Assembly: GCA_965153355.1 (NCBI GenBank) | Contig: OZ231126.1 | Location: forward strand, 102,486,001-102,550,000 | From: Flaccisagitta enflata | Lineage: Eukaryota; Chaetognatha; Sagittoidea; Aphragmophora | Reading direction: 5' to 3' | DNA: 64,000 nucleotides | Shown: positions 55,440-64,000 of the stretch, in pieces | Numbering within the stretch: the first letter of the stretch is position 1 | How the letters are laid out: every line of letters starts with the position of its first letter | Made by a program: the position numbers and the translations under genes | The notes under the pieces: generated by a model | What the model was told of the DNA's origin: nothing | The model's input: only the letters and a program-made list of their open reading frames with translations | Databases searched by the model: none

Positions 55440-58400
55440 ATGGACATCGTCAGCTACGATGTCAACACGCTGGTGGAGCGCCTCCAGCTTCCGACGCTTC
55501 ACCAACACCTGTTGGAGTCTCTTTACTCTGCACTAAGGACGCCGTCAGCAGAGAACATTTTACGACTCCAACAATGTCACATCGCGACGGAAGATGCATA
55601 CAACGTCGCGATTTCAACCGCATATAGAACTTTGTCCTGTGAATCAACCAATTTCTTTGTAACCACCGTGTATCCATGCTGCGTCCTCATTGAAGAATCG
55701 CGCCGTTATTTGGAAACTCTACTGCCCATGATGCGTTTATCGCCAACTCCGACTTCCGGAAAGACTGAAACCCCAAAGGCGGGAATCGACGGGAGTGATA
55801 GAGAAGGAGTAGGTGAGGGCGTTGACATCATTGGAAGTTGTAGTAGAGGCGGCCGAGATAGAGGTTTGGAAGGTGGTAATGAAAGTGGCAATAATGGCAA
55901 AGGTCAACATTTGGACGTAAAAGACAACGTCAAATTGCTGGAAGAACGGTTTCATCTCCCAGCCCTTCAACAGCAACTTATCAATTCTCTCTCTTCCGCC
56001 AAGAAGACGCCGTCGGCGGAAAATCTGAAGAAATATCGTCAATCTTTGGCAGCAACAGAACATGCATACGACGATGCTTTTCTCCATCTTAAGAAAATGG
56101 ATCTCAATAAAGACGTTCGTATCATTGTTTGGAAAACTGTTGCAAAACCCTTCGGAGATCTTTTGTCTGAAACAAACGATTCTCTACAGAAACCAACGCC
56201 TAGTTCATCTCCCATTTCATCGCCAAAGTCGTGTTTGATTCAACCTCCATCCATCACCGTCGATACAAAAGCCTTAGAAGGACTCGACTGTGAAAGAGTA
56301 AGTGATGGTGGTAGTGACGTTTTAGGTGGCGGTGAAAGTGGTAGTGGAGGTGATAGAGGTGACGGTGGTTTGATTCATGCTCCCATTTCAACGCCCAAAA
56401 CGTGTCTGATACAACTTCCATCTGTCATCGTCGATACAAAAGCCTCAGAAGGACTCGACTTTGAAAGAGAAGATGGTGGTTTTGGCGTTTTTGGTGGCGG
56501 TGAAATTGAAAGTGGAGGTGATGGTTTTACCGATTTTGTTTCATCTCCGTCTCCAACTATCAAGACTGATTCCCCAAAGTCGACTTCTTCCACTAAAAGG
56601 AAAAGCGGAAGTGACATCGGTGTCGGTGGGAGTGGAATGGTCGTTATGGTTGGTGATGGCGGAGGTGACGGTGGAGGCGGTGGAAGTGATTCTCACGTCT
56701 CCCATTTTCTTTCTCCAACCAAGACGCAACTTCAGAGACATTCATCAACAAAAGCCAAAAGTAACGGCAGTAATGGTGGAGGTGGCAGCGTCTTTGGAAG
56801 TGTTGGAGGTAGTGACGGAGCAGGTGATTGCCAAGCTAAAATCGAGGCATCACCTAAGGATCCCCGTCAACAACAGCAACAGCAGGATTTTCGCGACATC
56901 AACGAATCCATTTATTCCTCTCTTCCGACGGCAAAAGAAAAGTCGTCACTTGAATATTTTCTTCCATCTCTTCCTCTGTTTGAGACTCGTCATCAAAATC
57001 AATCCTCCAACAGCAACGGCGATTGTTATGAAGGTGATGATGAGGATGGTGACGTCGATGAAGATGTGGGAGATGGTGAGAGGAAAGGTGGAGGTGATGT
57101 CCATCTTTTCACACCGACGAAACAAAAGAAGAAAGCAAACGTCAATAGAAAAGTAAAGAAAAGTTTGGTGATGGGAATGAGAAAAGGGAAAGTCCACGAG
57201 TCTGCGATGGAATCTCTCTCTTCTCAACCAACTTCTCGTTCATCTCACCTTCCTCTCGATTATTCGGCGTTGCCTACGGTGGAATCAACGTCGAAATCTT
57301 CAGCCAATTTGTCCTCATTGACGAAGCAAAAGAAGAAAGCATACGTCAATAGGAAAATAAAGAGAGGATTACACGAGTCTGCGATGGAACCTCTCAATTC
57401 TCATTCAACTTCTCTCTCATCTCATCTTACTCCCTACGTTTATTCGATGACGACGACGACGTCGTCGTTGGATCCATCAACTTCATCTTCATCTAGCTCA
57501 TCGTTCATCTCGATGTCAAAGGCGCGTAAAGGTCGTAGTGGCAGCGTCAGAGGTGGAGGTGACAATATCAGAGGTGGAGGTGACAGCGTCCAAGGTGGAG
57601 GAACTGATGGTGGTGATAGTGATGTTCATCTTATTACTTCGACGAAGCAAAAGAAGAAAGCAATCGTCAAAATGAAAAAAGTGGAAAGGAAAAGGAAACG
57701 GAATGAAAGAATTCACGAGTCTGCGATGAAATCTTTCTCTTCTTCACCTTCTCTGCCATTTCATCTTCCGTCGTCAGTAAAGAAGAAATCGACGTCGGAC
57801 TCCTTAATGGCCTCTTCTCCTGGCAAGTTGTCTCTGGCCTCTTCTCCTGGCAAGTTGTCTCTGGCCTCTTCTCCTGGCAAGTCAACTCTGGCCTCTTCTC
57901 CTGGCAAGTCGACTCTGGCTCCTTCTTCTTCCTGGCAAGTCGACTCTGGCCCTCTCCCTGGCAAGTCGACTCTGGCCCTTTTCTCCAGCAAGTCGACTCC
58001 TGGCCCTTCCCTCCCAAGTGCGCTGTCTCTGGCCCTCTTCTCCTGGCAGTCACTCTGGCCTCTTCTCCCAAGTAAGTCGATCTGGCCTCTTCTCCCGGCA
58101 GCCGACTGGCCTCTTCCTCCTGGCAAGTCGACCTCTCTGGCCTCTTCTCCTGGCAAGTCGTCTCTGGCTTCTTCTCCAAGTGTCGCCTCTGGCCTCTTCT
58201 TCCTGCAAGTCGCCTCTGGCCTCTTCTCACTGGCAAGTCGTCTCGGGCCTCTTCTACTGGCAAGTCGTCTCTGGCCTTTCTCCTGGCAAGCTCACCTCGG
58301 CTCGCTTCCGGTGGCAAGTCGTCTCTGGCCTCTTCTCCTGGCAAGTCGACTCTGGCCTCTTCTCCTGGCAAGTTGTCTCTGGCCTCTTCTCCTGGCAAGT

Positions 58401-58883
58401 CGTCTCTGGCCTCTTCTCCTGGCAAGTCGTCTCTGGCCTCTTCTCCTGGCAAGTCGTCTCTGGCCTCTTCTACTGGCAAGTCGTCTCTGGCCTCTTCTAC
58501 TGGCAAGTCGTCTCTGGCCTCTTCTACTGGCAAGTCGTCTCTGGCCTCTTCTACTGGCAAGTCGTCTTTGGCCTCTTCTACCGGGCGCAAGTCGCTCTTG
58601 CCCTTCTACTGGCAAGTCGCCTTGGCTCCTTCTACTGGCAAGTCGACTCTGGCCTCTTCTCCTGGCAAGTCAACTCTGGCCTCTTCTCCTGGCAAGTCGA
58701 CTCTGGCCTCTTCTACTGGCAAGTCGACTCTGGCCTCTTCTACTGGCAAGTCGTCTTTGGCCTCTTCTACTGGCAAGTCGTCTTTGGCCTCTTCTACTGG
58801 CAAGTCGTCTTTGGCCTTATCTCGGATCAAGTCTTTGGCCTTATCTCGGATCAAGTCTTTGGCCTTATCTCCATGGGACATGA
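55440..58883 (+). CDS. Large ORF of the LTR element with duplicated helical domain (Gag-like role possible)
   Basis: 1,147 codons starting 78 bp after the LTR. Two related domains of about 90 residues lie at about 9-95 and 165-252. Each begins with a VERLQLPTLHQHLLESL-like helix, has TPSAEN (34-39 and 190-195), an ATE-AY block and a final helix (EESRRYLE, SETNDSLQ). Between and after them is a Gly/Ser/Asp-rich region, then three copies of a Lys-rich block TKQKKKA.V with HESAM and SS/S-rich stretches (about residues 560-770). From about residue 780 the frame enters a 27-bp minisatellite (9-aa unit SLASSPGKS), where indels change the frame. The repeat frame SLASSPGKSS continues in another register to 60,595. 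The biologically meaningful C terminus is therefore uncertain. Position suggests a Gag-like structural protein, but I recognise no capsid or zinc motif. The duplication of the helical domain is the clearest feature. Confidence 0.55.
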   Translation: MDIVSYDVNTLVERLQLPTLHQHLLESLYSALRTPSAENILRLQQCHIATEDAYNVAISTAYRTLSCESTNFFVTTVYPCCVLIEESRRYLETLLPMMRLSPTPTSGKTETPKAGIDGSDREGVGEGVDIIGSCSRGGRDRGLEGGNESGNNGKGQHLDVKDNVKLLEERFHLPALQQQLINSLSSAKKTPSAENLKKYRQSLAATEHAYDDAFLHLKKMDLNKDVRIIVWKTVAKPFGDLLSETNDSLQKPTPSSSPISSPKSCLIQPPSITVDTKALEGLDCERVSDGGSDVLGGGESGSGGDRGDGGLIHAPISTPKTCLIQLPSVIVDTKASEGLDFEREDGGFGVFGGGEIESGGDGFTDFVSSPSPTIKTDSPKSTSSTKRKSGSDIGVGGSGMVVMVGDGGGDGGGGGSDSHVSHFLSPTKTQLQRHSSTKAKSNGSNGGGGSVFGSVGGSDGAGDCQAKIEASPKDPRQQQQQQDFRDINESIYSSLPTAKEKSSLEYFLPSLPLFETRHQNQSSNSNGDCYEGDDEDGDVDEDVGDGERKGGGDVHLFTPTKQKKKANVNRKVKKSLVMGMRKGKVHESAMESLSSQPTSRSSHLPLDYSALPTVESTSKSSANLSSLTKQKKKAYVNRKIKRGLHESAMEPLNSHSTSLSSHLTPYVYSMTTTTSSLDPSTSSSSSSSFISMSKARKGRSGSVRGGGDNIRGGGDSVQGGGTDGGDSDVHLITSTKQKKKAIVKMKKVERKRKRNERIHESAMKSFSSSPSLPFHLPSSVKKKSTSDSLMASSPGKLSLASSPGKLSLASSPGKSTLASSPGKSTLAPSSSWQVDSGPLPGKSTLALFSSKSTPGPSLPSALSLALFSWQSLWPLLPSKSIWPLLPAADWPLPPGKSTSLASSPGKSSLASSPSVASGLFFLQVASGLFSLASRLGPLLLASRLWPFSWQAHLGSLPVASRLWPLLLASRLWPLLLASCLWPLLLASRLWPLLLASRLWPLLLASRLWPLLLASRLWPLLLASRLWPLLLASRLWPLLLASRLWPLLPGASRSCPSTGKSPWLLLLASRLWPLLLASQLWPLLLASRLWPLLLASRLWPLLLASRLWPLLLASRLWPLLLASRLWPYLGSSLWPYLGSSLWPYLHGT
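57805..58870. repeat. 27-bp coding minisatellite (TCTGGCCTCTTCTCCTGGCA-type)
   Basis: About 38 units, with indels in the first part and very regular 27-bp spacing from about 58,320. TCTCCTGGCAAG and TCTACTGGCAAG variants are clustered. All six frames are largely open, producing spurious ORFs on both strands. Confidence 0.9.
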
Positions 58884-58939
58884 GAAAGTCCCACTCGTTT
58901 TCTCCTTGGAACAATTCTGTGGCGTATGCCTACGCCAAT

Positions 58940-59160
58940 TTGCCATCTGCTCTCGTGGCTTTATTCAAGTTGCCATCTGCTCTCGTGGCTTTATTCAAGT
59001 TGCCATCTGCTCTCGTGGCTTTATTCAAGTTGCCATCTGCTCTCGTGGCTTTTCAAGTGCCACTTTCCGTTGTGGCTTTTCAAGTGCCACTTTCCGTTGT
59101 GGCTTTTCAAGTGCCACTTTCCGTTGTGGCTTTTCAAGTGCCACCTCCCGTTGTGGATAT
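58940..59160. repeat. Two short coding minisatellites
   Basis: Four copies of a 30-bp unit (TTGCCATCTGCTCTCGTGGC) at about 58,937-59,055, then four copies of a 27-bp unit (TTTTCAAGTGCCACTTTCCG) at about 59,050-59,150. Confidence 0.85.
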
Positions 59161-60595
59161 TCAAACGCCATCTCTCCTCGTGCCATCTCTTTTCACTTCT
59201 CAACAAACTCCGTCTTCTTCTCTTTGTTCCGGAGGGACTCGTAGCAACGAGGAAGGGAAGGAGGGAGAGGAGGAGGAAGAGGAAAGAGAGGAGGAGAAAA
59301 TTCGCGATAGATCTTTGATATTTCCTTCTTTCATCTACAATCTGCCCCATGATAAGCCTCAAAACTCGTTCGATGAGGAGGAAGGGGAGGAGAAGGAGGA
59401 AGAGGAGGAAAGTAATCGGAGATCATCGGCATTCGCTCCTTTTCATCGTGTTGGTGGTCGTCATTCTTCCCTCAGCATCAATCAACCCTGCATTAAGCCT
59501 TTTCAGTCTTCGATGATCGATGAAGAGGAGGGGGAGAAGGAGGAGGAGGAGGAGGAGAAGGACATTGATAAGTGTCACCAATACTCCGATCGAAAGAGCA
59601 ATCCAAAAACAACAAAAACGAAAAAGAGAAAGAAAAGAAATTCTCTCAATCGTCCTCCACATCGTTTCGAGTTTCAGCGTAAGAAAAAGAGAAAGAAAAC
59701 GCCGAATTCTCAATCATTTCGACGCCGTCGTGATCGATGCCATTTCCGCGGACTTTCACGCCGCTTCTACGGGCGCATTGGGCGCCGCTTCCACCGCCGT
59801 GATCGATGCCATTTACACGGACGTTCACGCCGATTCCATGAGCGTTTACGACGCTGTTGCAACGGACGTTTACGCTATTTCTACGGGCGCACACGGCGCC
59901 ACTTCTTCCATCGTGATCGACGCCGTTTCTTTGTACGGTCACGCCGCTTCTACGGGCGCACAGAGCGCCGCCACTTAGGTCGTGTTCGACGCCGCTACGG
60001 ACGTTCACGGCTTCTTCACGGGCGTGCAAAACGCCATCCTCACGGGCGAGTGAATCGCCATCCTTACGGGCGTGTGAAACGCCATCCTCACGGGCGTGTG
60101 AAACGCCATCCTCACAGGCGTGCGAAGCGCCATCTTCACGGGCGTGTGAAACGCCATCTTCACGGGCGTGTGAAATGCCATCCTCACGGGCGTGTGAAAC
60201 GCCATCCTTACGGGCGTGTGAAACGCCATCTGCGTCGATGCCAACTGGCAAACGGACGGCGCTCGTCTCATCTCCGCCATCGAAAGAAGATGGACACATT
60301 CAGCAGTCGACTCATCATTCATCAGTCGACGTTTCGTTCATTCGACGTTCATCAGTCGGTGAATTTGTATGTTTGTGGGTCAATCTGCTCCTCATCTGTT
60401 CTTACTCCAACTACGCTTCGCGTCGTAGAGGACGTCAATTATTGTGATATTGATTGTCGGTTTTCCTCTTTACTCTCCCTCTTTCATAGATCTTTCTCGT
60501 TAGTTAGATACTCTCCTATGCGTTTATTATTGCTAATTTGCCGCCCAAAAACGCCGAGAGCACGTGAAAGAATGAAAAAGAAGAAGAAGAAATGA
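59160..60595 (+). other. Acidic and basic low-complexity coding-like region
   Basis: An open plus-strand frame (part of 58,373-60,595) encodes Glu-rich runs (about 59,245-59,580), a Lys-rich block (59,615-59,700), then an Arg/His-rich repeat. Another frame over the same bases (59,700-59,978) reads ISADFHAASTGALGAASTAV-like Ala-rich repeats, so the real frame is unclear. A 24-bp unit (CGGGCGTGTGAAACGCCATC) repeats about ten times at 60,010-60,225. Confidence 0.4.
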
Positions 60596-60599
60596 AGTT

Positions 60600-62150
60600 G
60601 CCGTTTGAGTACAACGGACTTCTCTTACAATCGTCGTCTTTGCTTCTGTGATAAGTGTCGTCGATTTCCATGTTATATTTGTTGTTCTAAAGATGGAACA
60701 CACTCCTGCTACGCGTCTGCTACGCTCCTGTTACACTTGCTACGCTCCTGCTACGCTCGTTCTCCTCTTATGCCTCGCCGATTCTCCGTGATTCCCAACT
60801 GCGCTTCTGTATAAGACATTGGGTTTATTTTGTACGGGATGAAGACGTGGGGGGGGGTCGAGGGAGGGATTTGGTAATTGGAATAGTCAGGGATTTTACC
60901 GCAATCCATGACATTTTTTATTCCGTCATTTACTTTTCCCTTCTTTTTCGGCTTTTGAAAAATGATCAAGAATATTTTAGTATTATTGATATTTGTTTTT
61001 TTCATCAGCTTTTGTTAGCATTCCGAAATTAGTCTACGGCTATTTTAAGGTCATTGACGTTTATATTTCTGATTGCTCTTTCTTTTCGAGCGTGGCACTA
61101 TTTTGTTTTCTTAGTAAACAAAGATGTTTACATTTGATTTTGATATTACATTTTGAAATTAGTCTACAGCTATTTGAGGCTCATTGACATTTTGATTTCT
61201 TTTTGTTATTAACTTTTGTAGCATTGTTTATGTTACTTTTTGTAAGCTTTGATGTTTACAGAATTTCGAGCTGAAATGGATAATTAGATTTCAGTTCTTT
61301 GTTTCCGTCTATCCGTTTGGAAATGGATTAGATTTTCCTAGTTGGGTTTATGTTTTCATTCCCTTCCCTGTTGCATTGCACATGTAACTTTTCTCTTCCG
61401 TAAGCTATTAGGTTTACGTTTGATTACGAATTTCGAGCTGAAATGGATAAGTAGATTTCAGTTCTTTATTTCTTTCTGTTCATTTGAAAATGGATTTAAA
61501 AGGATTTTTTCGGTCTATTCACAAAAATTGATTTATTTTGCATCCAGAAATTAGTCTACGGTTATTTGAAGACCATTGAAATTCATATTTCTTTTTGCTC
61601 TTTCTTTTGTTGCATTGTATATGTAACTGTTCCTTTTGGTAAGTTCTGAGGCTTACATTCGATTAAGAGTTTGATTTAGCTATTTAATTCGATTTAGCTT
61701 TCCAAATTTGATTTAGCTTTCTGAATAGGTCATTGACGTTTACAATTCTGATTGCTCTTTTTTCTTTGCGCATGTGACATGATTTTGAAAAGTCAACGCT
61801 ACTTTCCTTTTGTTTGCTGAAATGCATAAGTAGATTTCAGTAATGTTTCCATTAGTTCTTTACAAAAATGGATTTAAAGATTTTCGCGTTTGCTTCAGAG
61901 AAAAGTGTATAAATCTTATTTTGTATTTCCATAATTTGTCATATAGAGTTGACATTACGTTGCCAAGTTGTACGGCATCCTTTCAAGGCCTAAATGAATG
62001 GCATTTATTCTTTTTTCGCGTCTATATGAATGGCGTCTTTTCTTTCATGAATTAGTTTGCCAGAGTGAACGGCATTTCCATGATTGTTTTGTCGCCATAG
62101 TGAGTGACATTTCCGTTTTGTTCTGCATTGAAGTACTGCATACTTTCAAT
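60600..62150. other. AT-rich 3' part of the LTR element with loose repeats
   Basis: GAAATTAGTCTACGGCTATTT-like and AAATGGATAAGTAGATTTCAG-like segments recur several times (about 61,025, 61,155, 61,550; 61,275, 61,440, 61,825). No gene seen. Confidence 0.5.
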
Positions 62151-62530
62151 GTTCCCCGGCCTATAGTATGGCATTTTCTCGAATTCGTCCGGCCTATAGC
62201 ATAGCATTTTTCCCGAATTCCCTCCGGCCTATAGCATAGCATTCTTCCCTAATTTCCTCCGGCTTTTAGCATGGCATTCATTCCTTTTTTCCTCCGGCCT
62301 ATGGCGTGGCATTCTTCTCCGGCCTAAAGCATGGCATTTTTCCCAAATTTTCTCCGGCCTACAGTATGGCATTTTTCTTCAGCCTACAGTATGACATTCC
62401 TTTTGATTTCCCGGCCCGAAGTATGGCATTATTCCTACGCCTATGTATGGCATTTTTCCTCGTCATTTCTGTGCCTTTGAATAGCATTTTTCTCCATTAT
62501 TCTTATGCCTAAGAATATGGTATTTCCGTT
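62150..62530. repeat. GGCCTATAGCATGGCATTTT minisatellite
   Basis: About a dozen degenerate 25-35-bp units of (TC)CGGCCTATAGCATGGCATTTTTCC. Confidence 0.75.
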
Positions 62531-62846
62531 AATTCCTGCACATGGCATTTCATGCATGTAACCTTATTCAGATTTCAGTTGAGAAAATGAATTTGGTCCA
62601 GTCTTTTTCTAGTTGCCCTAAATGTAGCCTGAAATTGAGAGAATCCTTTTCTGTTTTGGCTTTCATTTTAGATTGGCTTTTTGTTTGTGCTTAGCTCTTT
62701 TGTTTGTGCTTAGCCCTTTTTTCCGTGCCTAGCATTTTGGTCACGCTTAGCATTTTGCCCCATTATGGCTCATTTTGGAAATGATTTTCTGGTCATTTTA
62801 GACATGCTGGGTGTGTTGGATATGTTTGACATCTCCAAGTGGGGGG

Positions 62847-63375
62847 TGTGCGCGCTCCTACGCGCTTTTTCGATGCTCTTTTTATTTTGATGCATTTAAC
62901 TCACCTACCTTCCATTTAACTTACCCCTGGTGAGACGCTTTGTCATTAATTTGATACTCGATTGAAACGGGAACAGATTTTCCCTTTAAGGACGGGAGAG
63001 ATTTTCTTTATAGGAACATACAATCTATGCTTAGTCTATTTGTCTCTTTTGTGTCCATTTCCTTCTATTATGCGTCTATTTTGCGTCAATGGTAAAGAAA
63101 TTGGCAAGTTTCTAATGATTCTCTCAATTTCCCCTTTTCAGATGATAAATGATACATGAATTTTATCATTGTTTACCTCGATACCCCTAAGTCAGGACCG
63201 AGTTGAAGTTTTTGCAGGTATAAGCATTTCCAAGGCTTATAATATTGATACATATTGATTCTTGTAAACAATTGCTTGTTTATAAATAATTCATTGTTTA
63301 TAATAAAACATTTTTGCAGACCCAGTAACCGTCTCTGCATTTACTACTACTGCCGAAGAAAGGGGGGATCGCGGA
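62847..63375 (+). repeat. Right LTR
   Basis: 529 bp, nearly identical to the left LTR. Its left edge follows the purine tract, its right edge is followed by CACCTAGCC. Confidence 0.9.
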
Positions 63376-63560
63376 CACCTAGCCTGATTCACAACCTTTT
63401 CCCTAACCCCTAGCCTGATTCATAACCTTCCCCTGAGCGAAGTGGACCATGTCATTAGGTTGTCAAAGTCAAACTTCTCAGAATGCTGTCCTTGCCTGCT
63501 GTCCATGCCTGCGTTCAATGCTGTTATTGGACTGCCAGCATTTATGATAATATGGCTGTA
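63376..63560. other. Remainder of the inverted-repeat element between LTR and right arm
   Basis: Two copies of CCTAGCCTGATTCACAACCTT-like sequence (about 63,378 and 63,410), then nothing recognised until the GTAGGACTACTGG motifs of the right arm. Confidence 0.5.
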
Positions 63561-63915
63561 GGACTACTGGTGGTAATGACTGGTAGTTATGAATATGACA
63601 TTTCTGCAGTGGGATAACTGCAGTAGGACTACTGGCTGTTATAAAAACTTTGCAGTAGGACTACTGGCAGTGTTGTTGCAAGAAAATCCTTTAGGCCTAG
63701 TGGCAGTAGTACCTCAGAACAGTGTTGTTACAGTAAAATCCCTTAGGACTAGTGGCAGTAGTACCTTAGGACTACTGACACTCTTCTTCAAATTACCTTA
63801 GGACTAGTGGGCAGTAGGACTAGTAGCTAGTAGGACTAGTTGCTGGTAGGACTAGTGGGTCGGTAGGACTACTTGGGTGTAGTGCTAAGTACTGTAGGAC
63901 TACTGGACCGCACCC

Positions 63916-64000
63916 GTCAGCGCGGACGACGTCGATGACCATGACGCCGCCGATGACGGTGACGACGACGCCGACGAAGTGGCGCCTTTTCTGCTGAGTA
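63916..64000 (-). other. Right flank of the 13.3-kb insertion, probable retrotransposon 5' region
   Basis: After the target duplication the sequence is GACGAC/CGCCG-rich and open on the minus strand (Ser/Ala-rich). It joins without a stop to the open frame at about 50,575-50,545 if the insertion and one target copy are ignored. The 5' LTR of the minus-strand element would lie beyond the window. Confidence 0.4.

Larger units (their letters stand above)
54834..63375 (+). mobile_element. Young 8.5-kb LTR element without recognisable polymerase
   Basis: Two 529-bp direct LTRs flank 7.5 kb and are bracketed by CACCT (54,830-54,834 and 63,376-63,380, overlapping the first LTR base). A purine tract AAGTGGGGGG (62,837-62,846) abuts the right LTR, as expected for second-strand priming, which sets the orientation as plus. 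I could not find a clear tRNA primer site just after the left LTR. The interior has one large repetitive ORF and long minisatellites, with no protease, RT or integrase motif. This fits a large non-autonomous LTR derivative that depends on enzymes from elsewhere. Confidence 0.85.
50584..63915. mobile_element. 13.3-kb inverted-repeat element with two nested insertions
   Basis: The left end GGGTTCCGCCCAGTAGTCC mirrors the right end, whose complement starts GGGTGCGGTCCAGTAGTCC. The arms share CTACAGTACTTAG and CCCAAGTAGTCCTAC, then many ACTAGTCCTA motifs over about 250 bp on the left and 350 bp on the right. Flanks are GTCAGCGC (50,576-50,583 and 63,916-63,923; the match can be read as 10 bp, GTCAGCGCGG). 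Without the nested foldback and LTR element the body is only about 1.6-1.7 kb and contains a decayed reverse transcriptase fragment. An 8-10-bp duplication with motif-rich arms fits hAT- or Mutator-like elements; class is inference. Confidence 0.8.

Noticed and set aside
57667-58615. Minus-strand ORFs with EEARDDLP-type repeats
   Set aside because: Antisense reading of the 27-bp minisatellite; the plus strand carries the coherent protein upstream.
60010-60240. CRISPR-like regular repeats
   Set aside because: Units are contiguous without unique spacers, and the DNA is eukaryotic.
59646-60322. Minus-strand ORFs with HAREDGVS-type repeats
   Set aside because: Antisense of the 24-bp array; frame open only because the unit lacks stops.
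54834-63377. LTRs ending in TG...CA
   Set aside because: Extending each LTR by two bases (CA) gives classical ends but destroys the CACCT duplication. The shorter boundary with the duplication was preferred, though the two-base ambiguity remains.

Overview
The window looks like repeat-saturated nuclear DNA of a eukaryote, most probably an invertebrate metazoan. It has no bacterial-style gene arrangement, no tRNA or rRNA gene that I can see, and one candidate intron-containing gene. Almost everything else is nested mobile DNA, microsatellite and minisatellite. I cannot name the species.

Bases 1-21,800 are dispersed repeats. Family A elements carry (TCCG)n-type microsatellites and an AGTCGC-type end. 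Family B elements carry a ~20-bp minisatellite between inverted GGCAGCGGCCCC ends. Family C is a ~540-bp repeat. There are also several foldback elements, one decayed gene with an HEEADTR motif (13.4-14.1 kb), and one unrecognised 155-codon ORF at 4.0-4.5 kb.

Bases 21,820-31,735 form one DNA transposon with ~1.4-kb terminal inverted repeats and an 8-bp target duplication (ATGACTAC). Its left arm is interrupted by a nested palindromic element, which in turn carries family B copies. The core holds two divergent genes: a transposase-like DDE protein and, on the other strand, a protein I read as a Tpt1/KptA-type RNA 2'-phosphotransferase. This pairing is the most interesting system in the window.

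Bases 31.8-38.7 kb hold an A-type repeat with a ~540-bp (GA)n tract, a 5'-truncated LINE reverse transcriptase fragment, and a candidate spliced plus-strand gene for a small secreted or membrane protein.

From 38.77 kb to beyond the right edge lies a minus-strand Ty3/gypsy-like LTR retrotransposon (gag, then protease-RT-RNase H-integrase), blown apart by later insertions. A 3.0-kb palindromic element (44,831-47,852, duplication ATGTTGACGC) splits gag. A 13.3-kb inverted-repeat element (50,584-63,915, duplication GTCAGCGC) sits near the 5' end of gag. Inside the latter, a 3.1-kb foldback (duplication ACTA) splits a decayed reverse transcriptase, and a young 8.5-kb LTR element (529-bp LTRs, two differences seen, duplication CACCT) carries a repetitive ORF but no recognisable polymerase. 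In two places the split reading frame reads on once the insert is ignored, which fixes the insertion points. Many reading-frame breaks fall in short homopolymers, so part of the apparent decay may be sequencing error.
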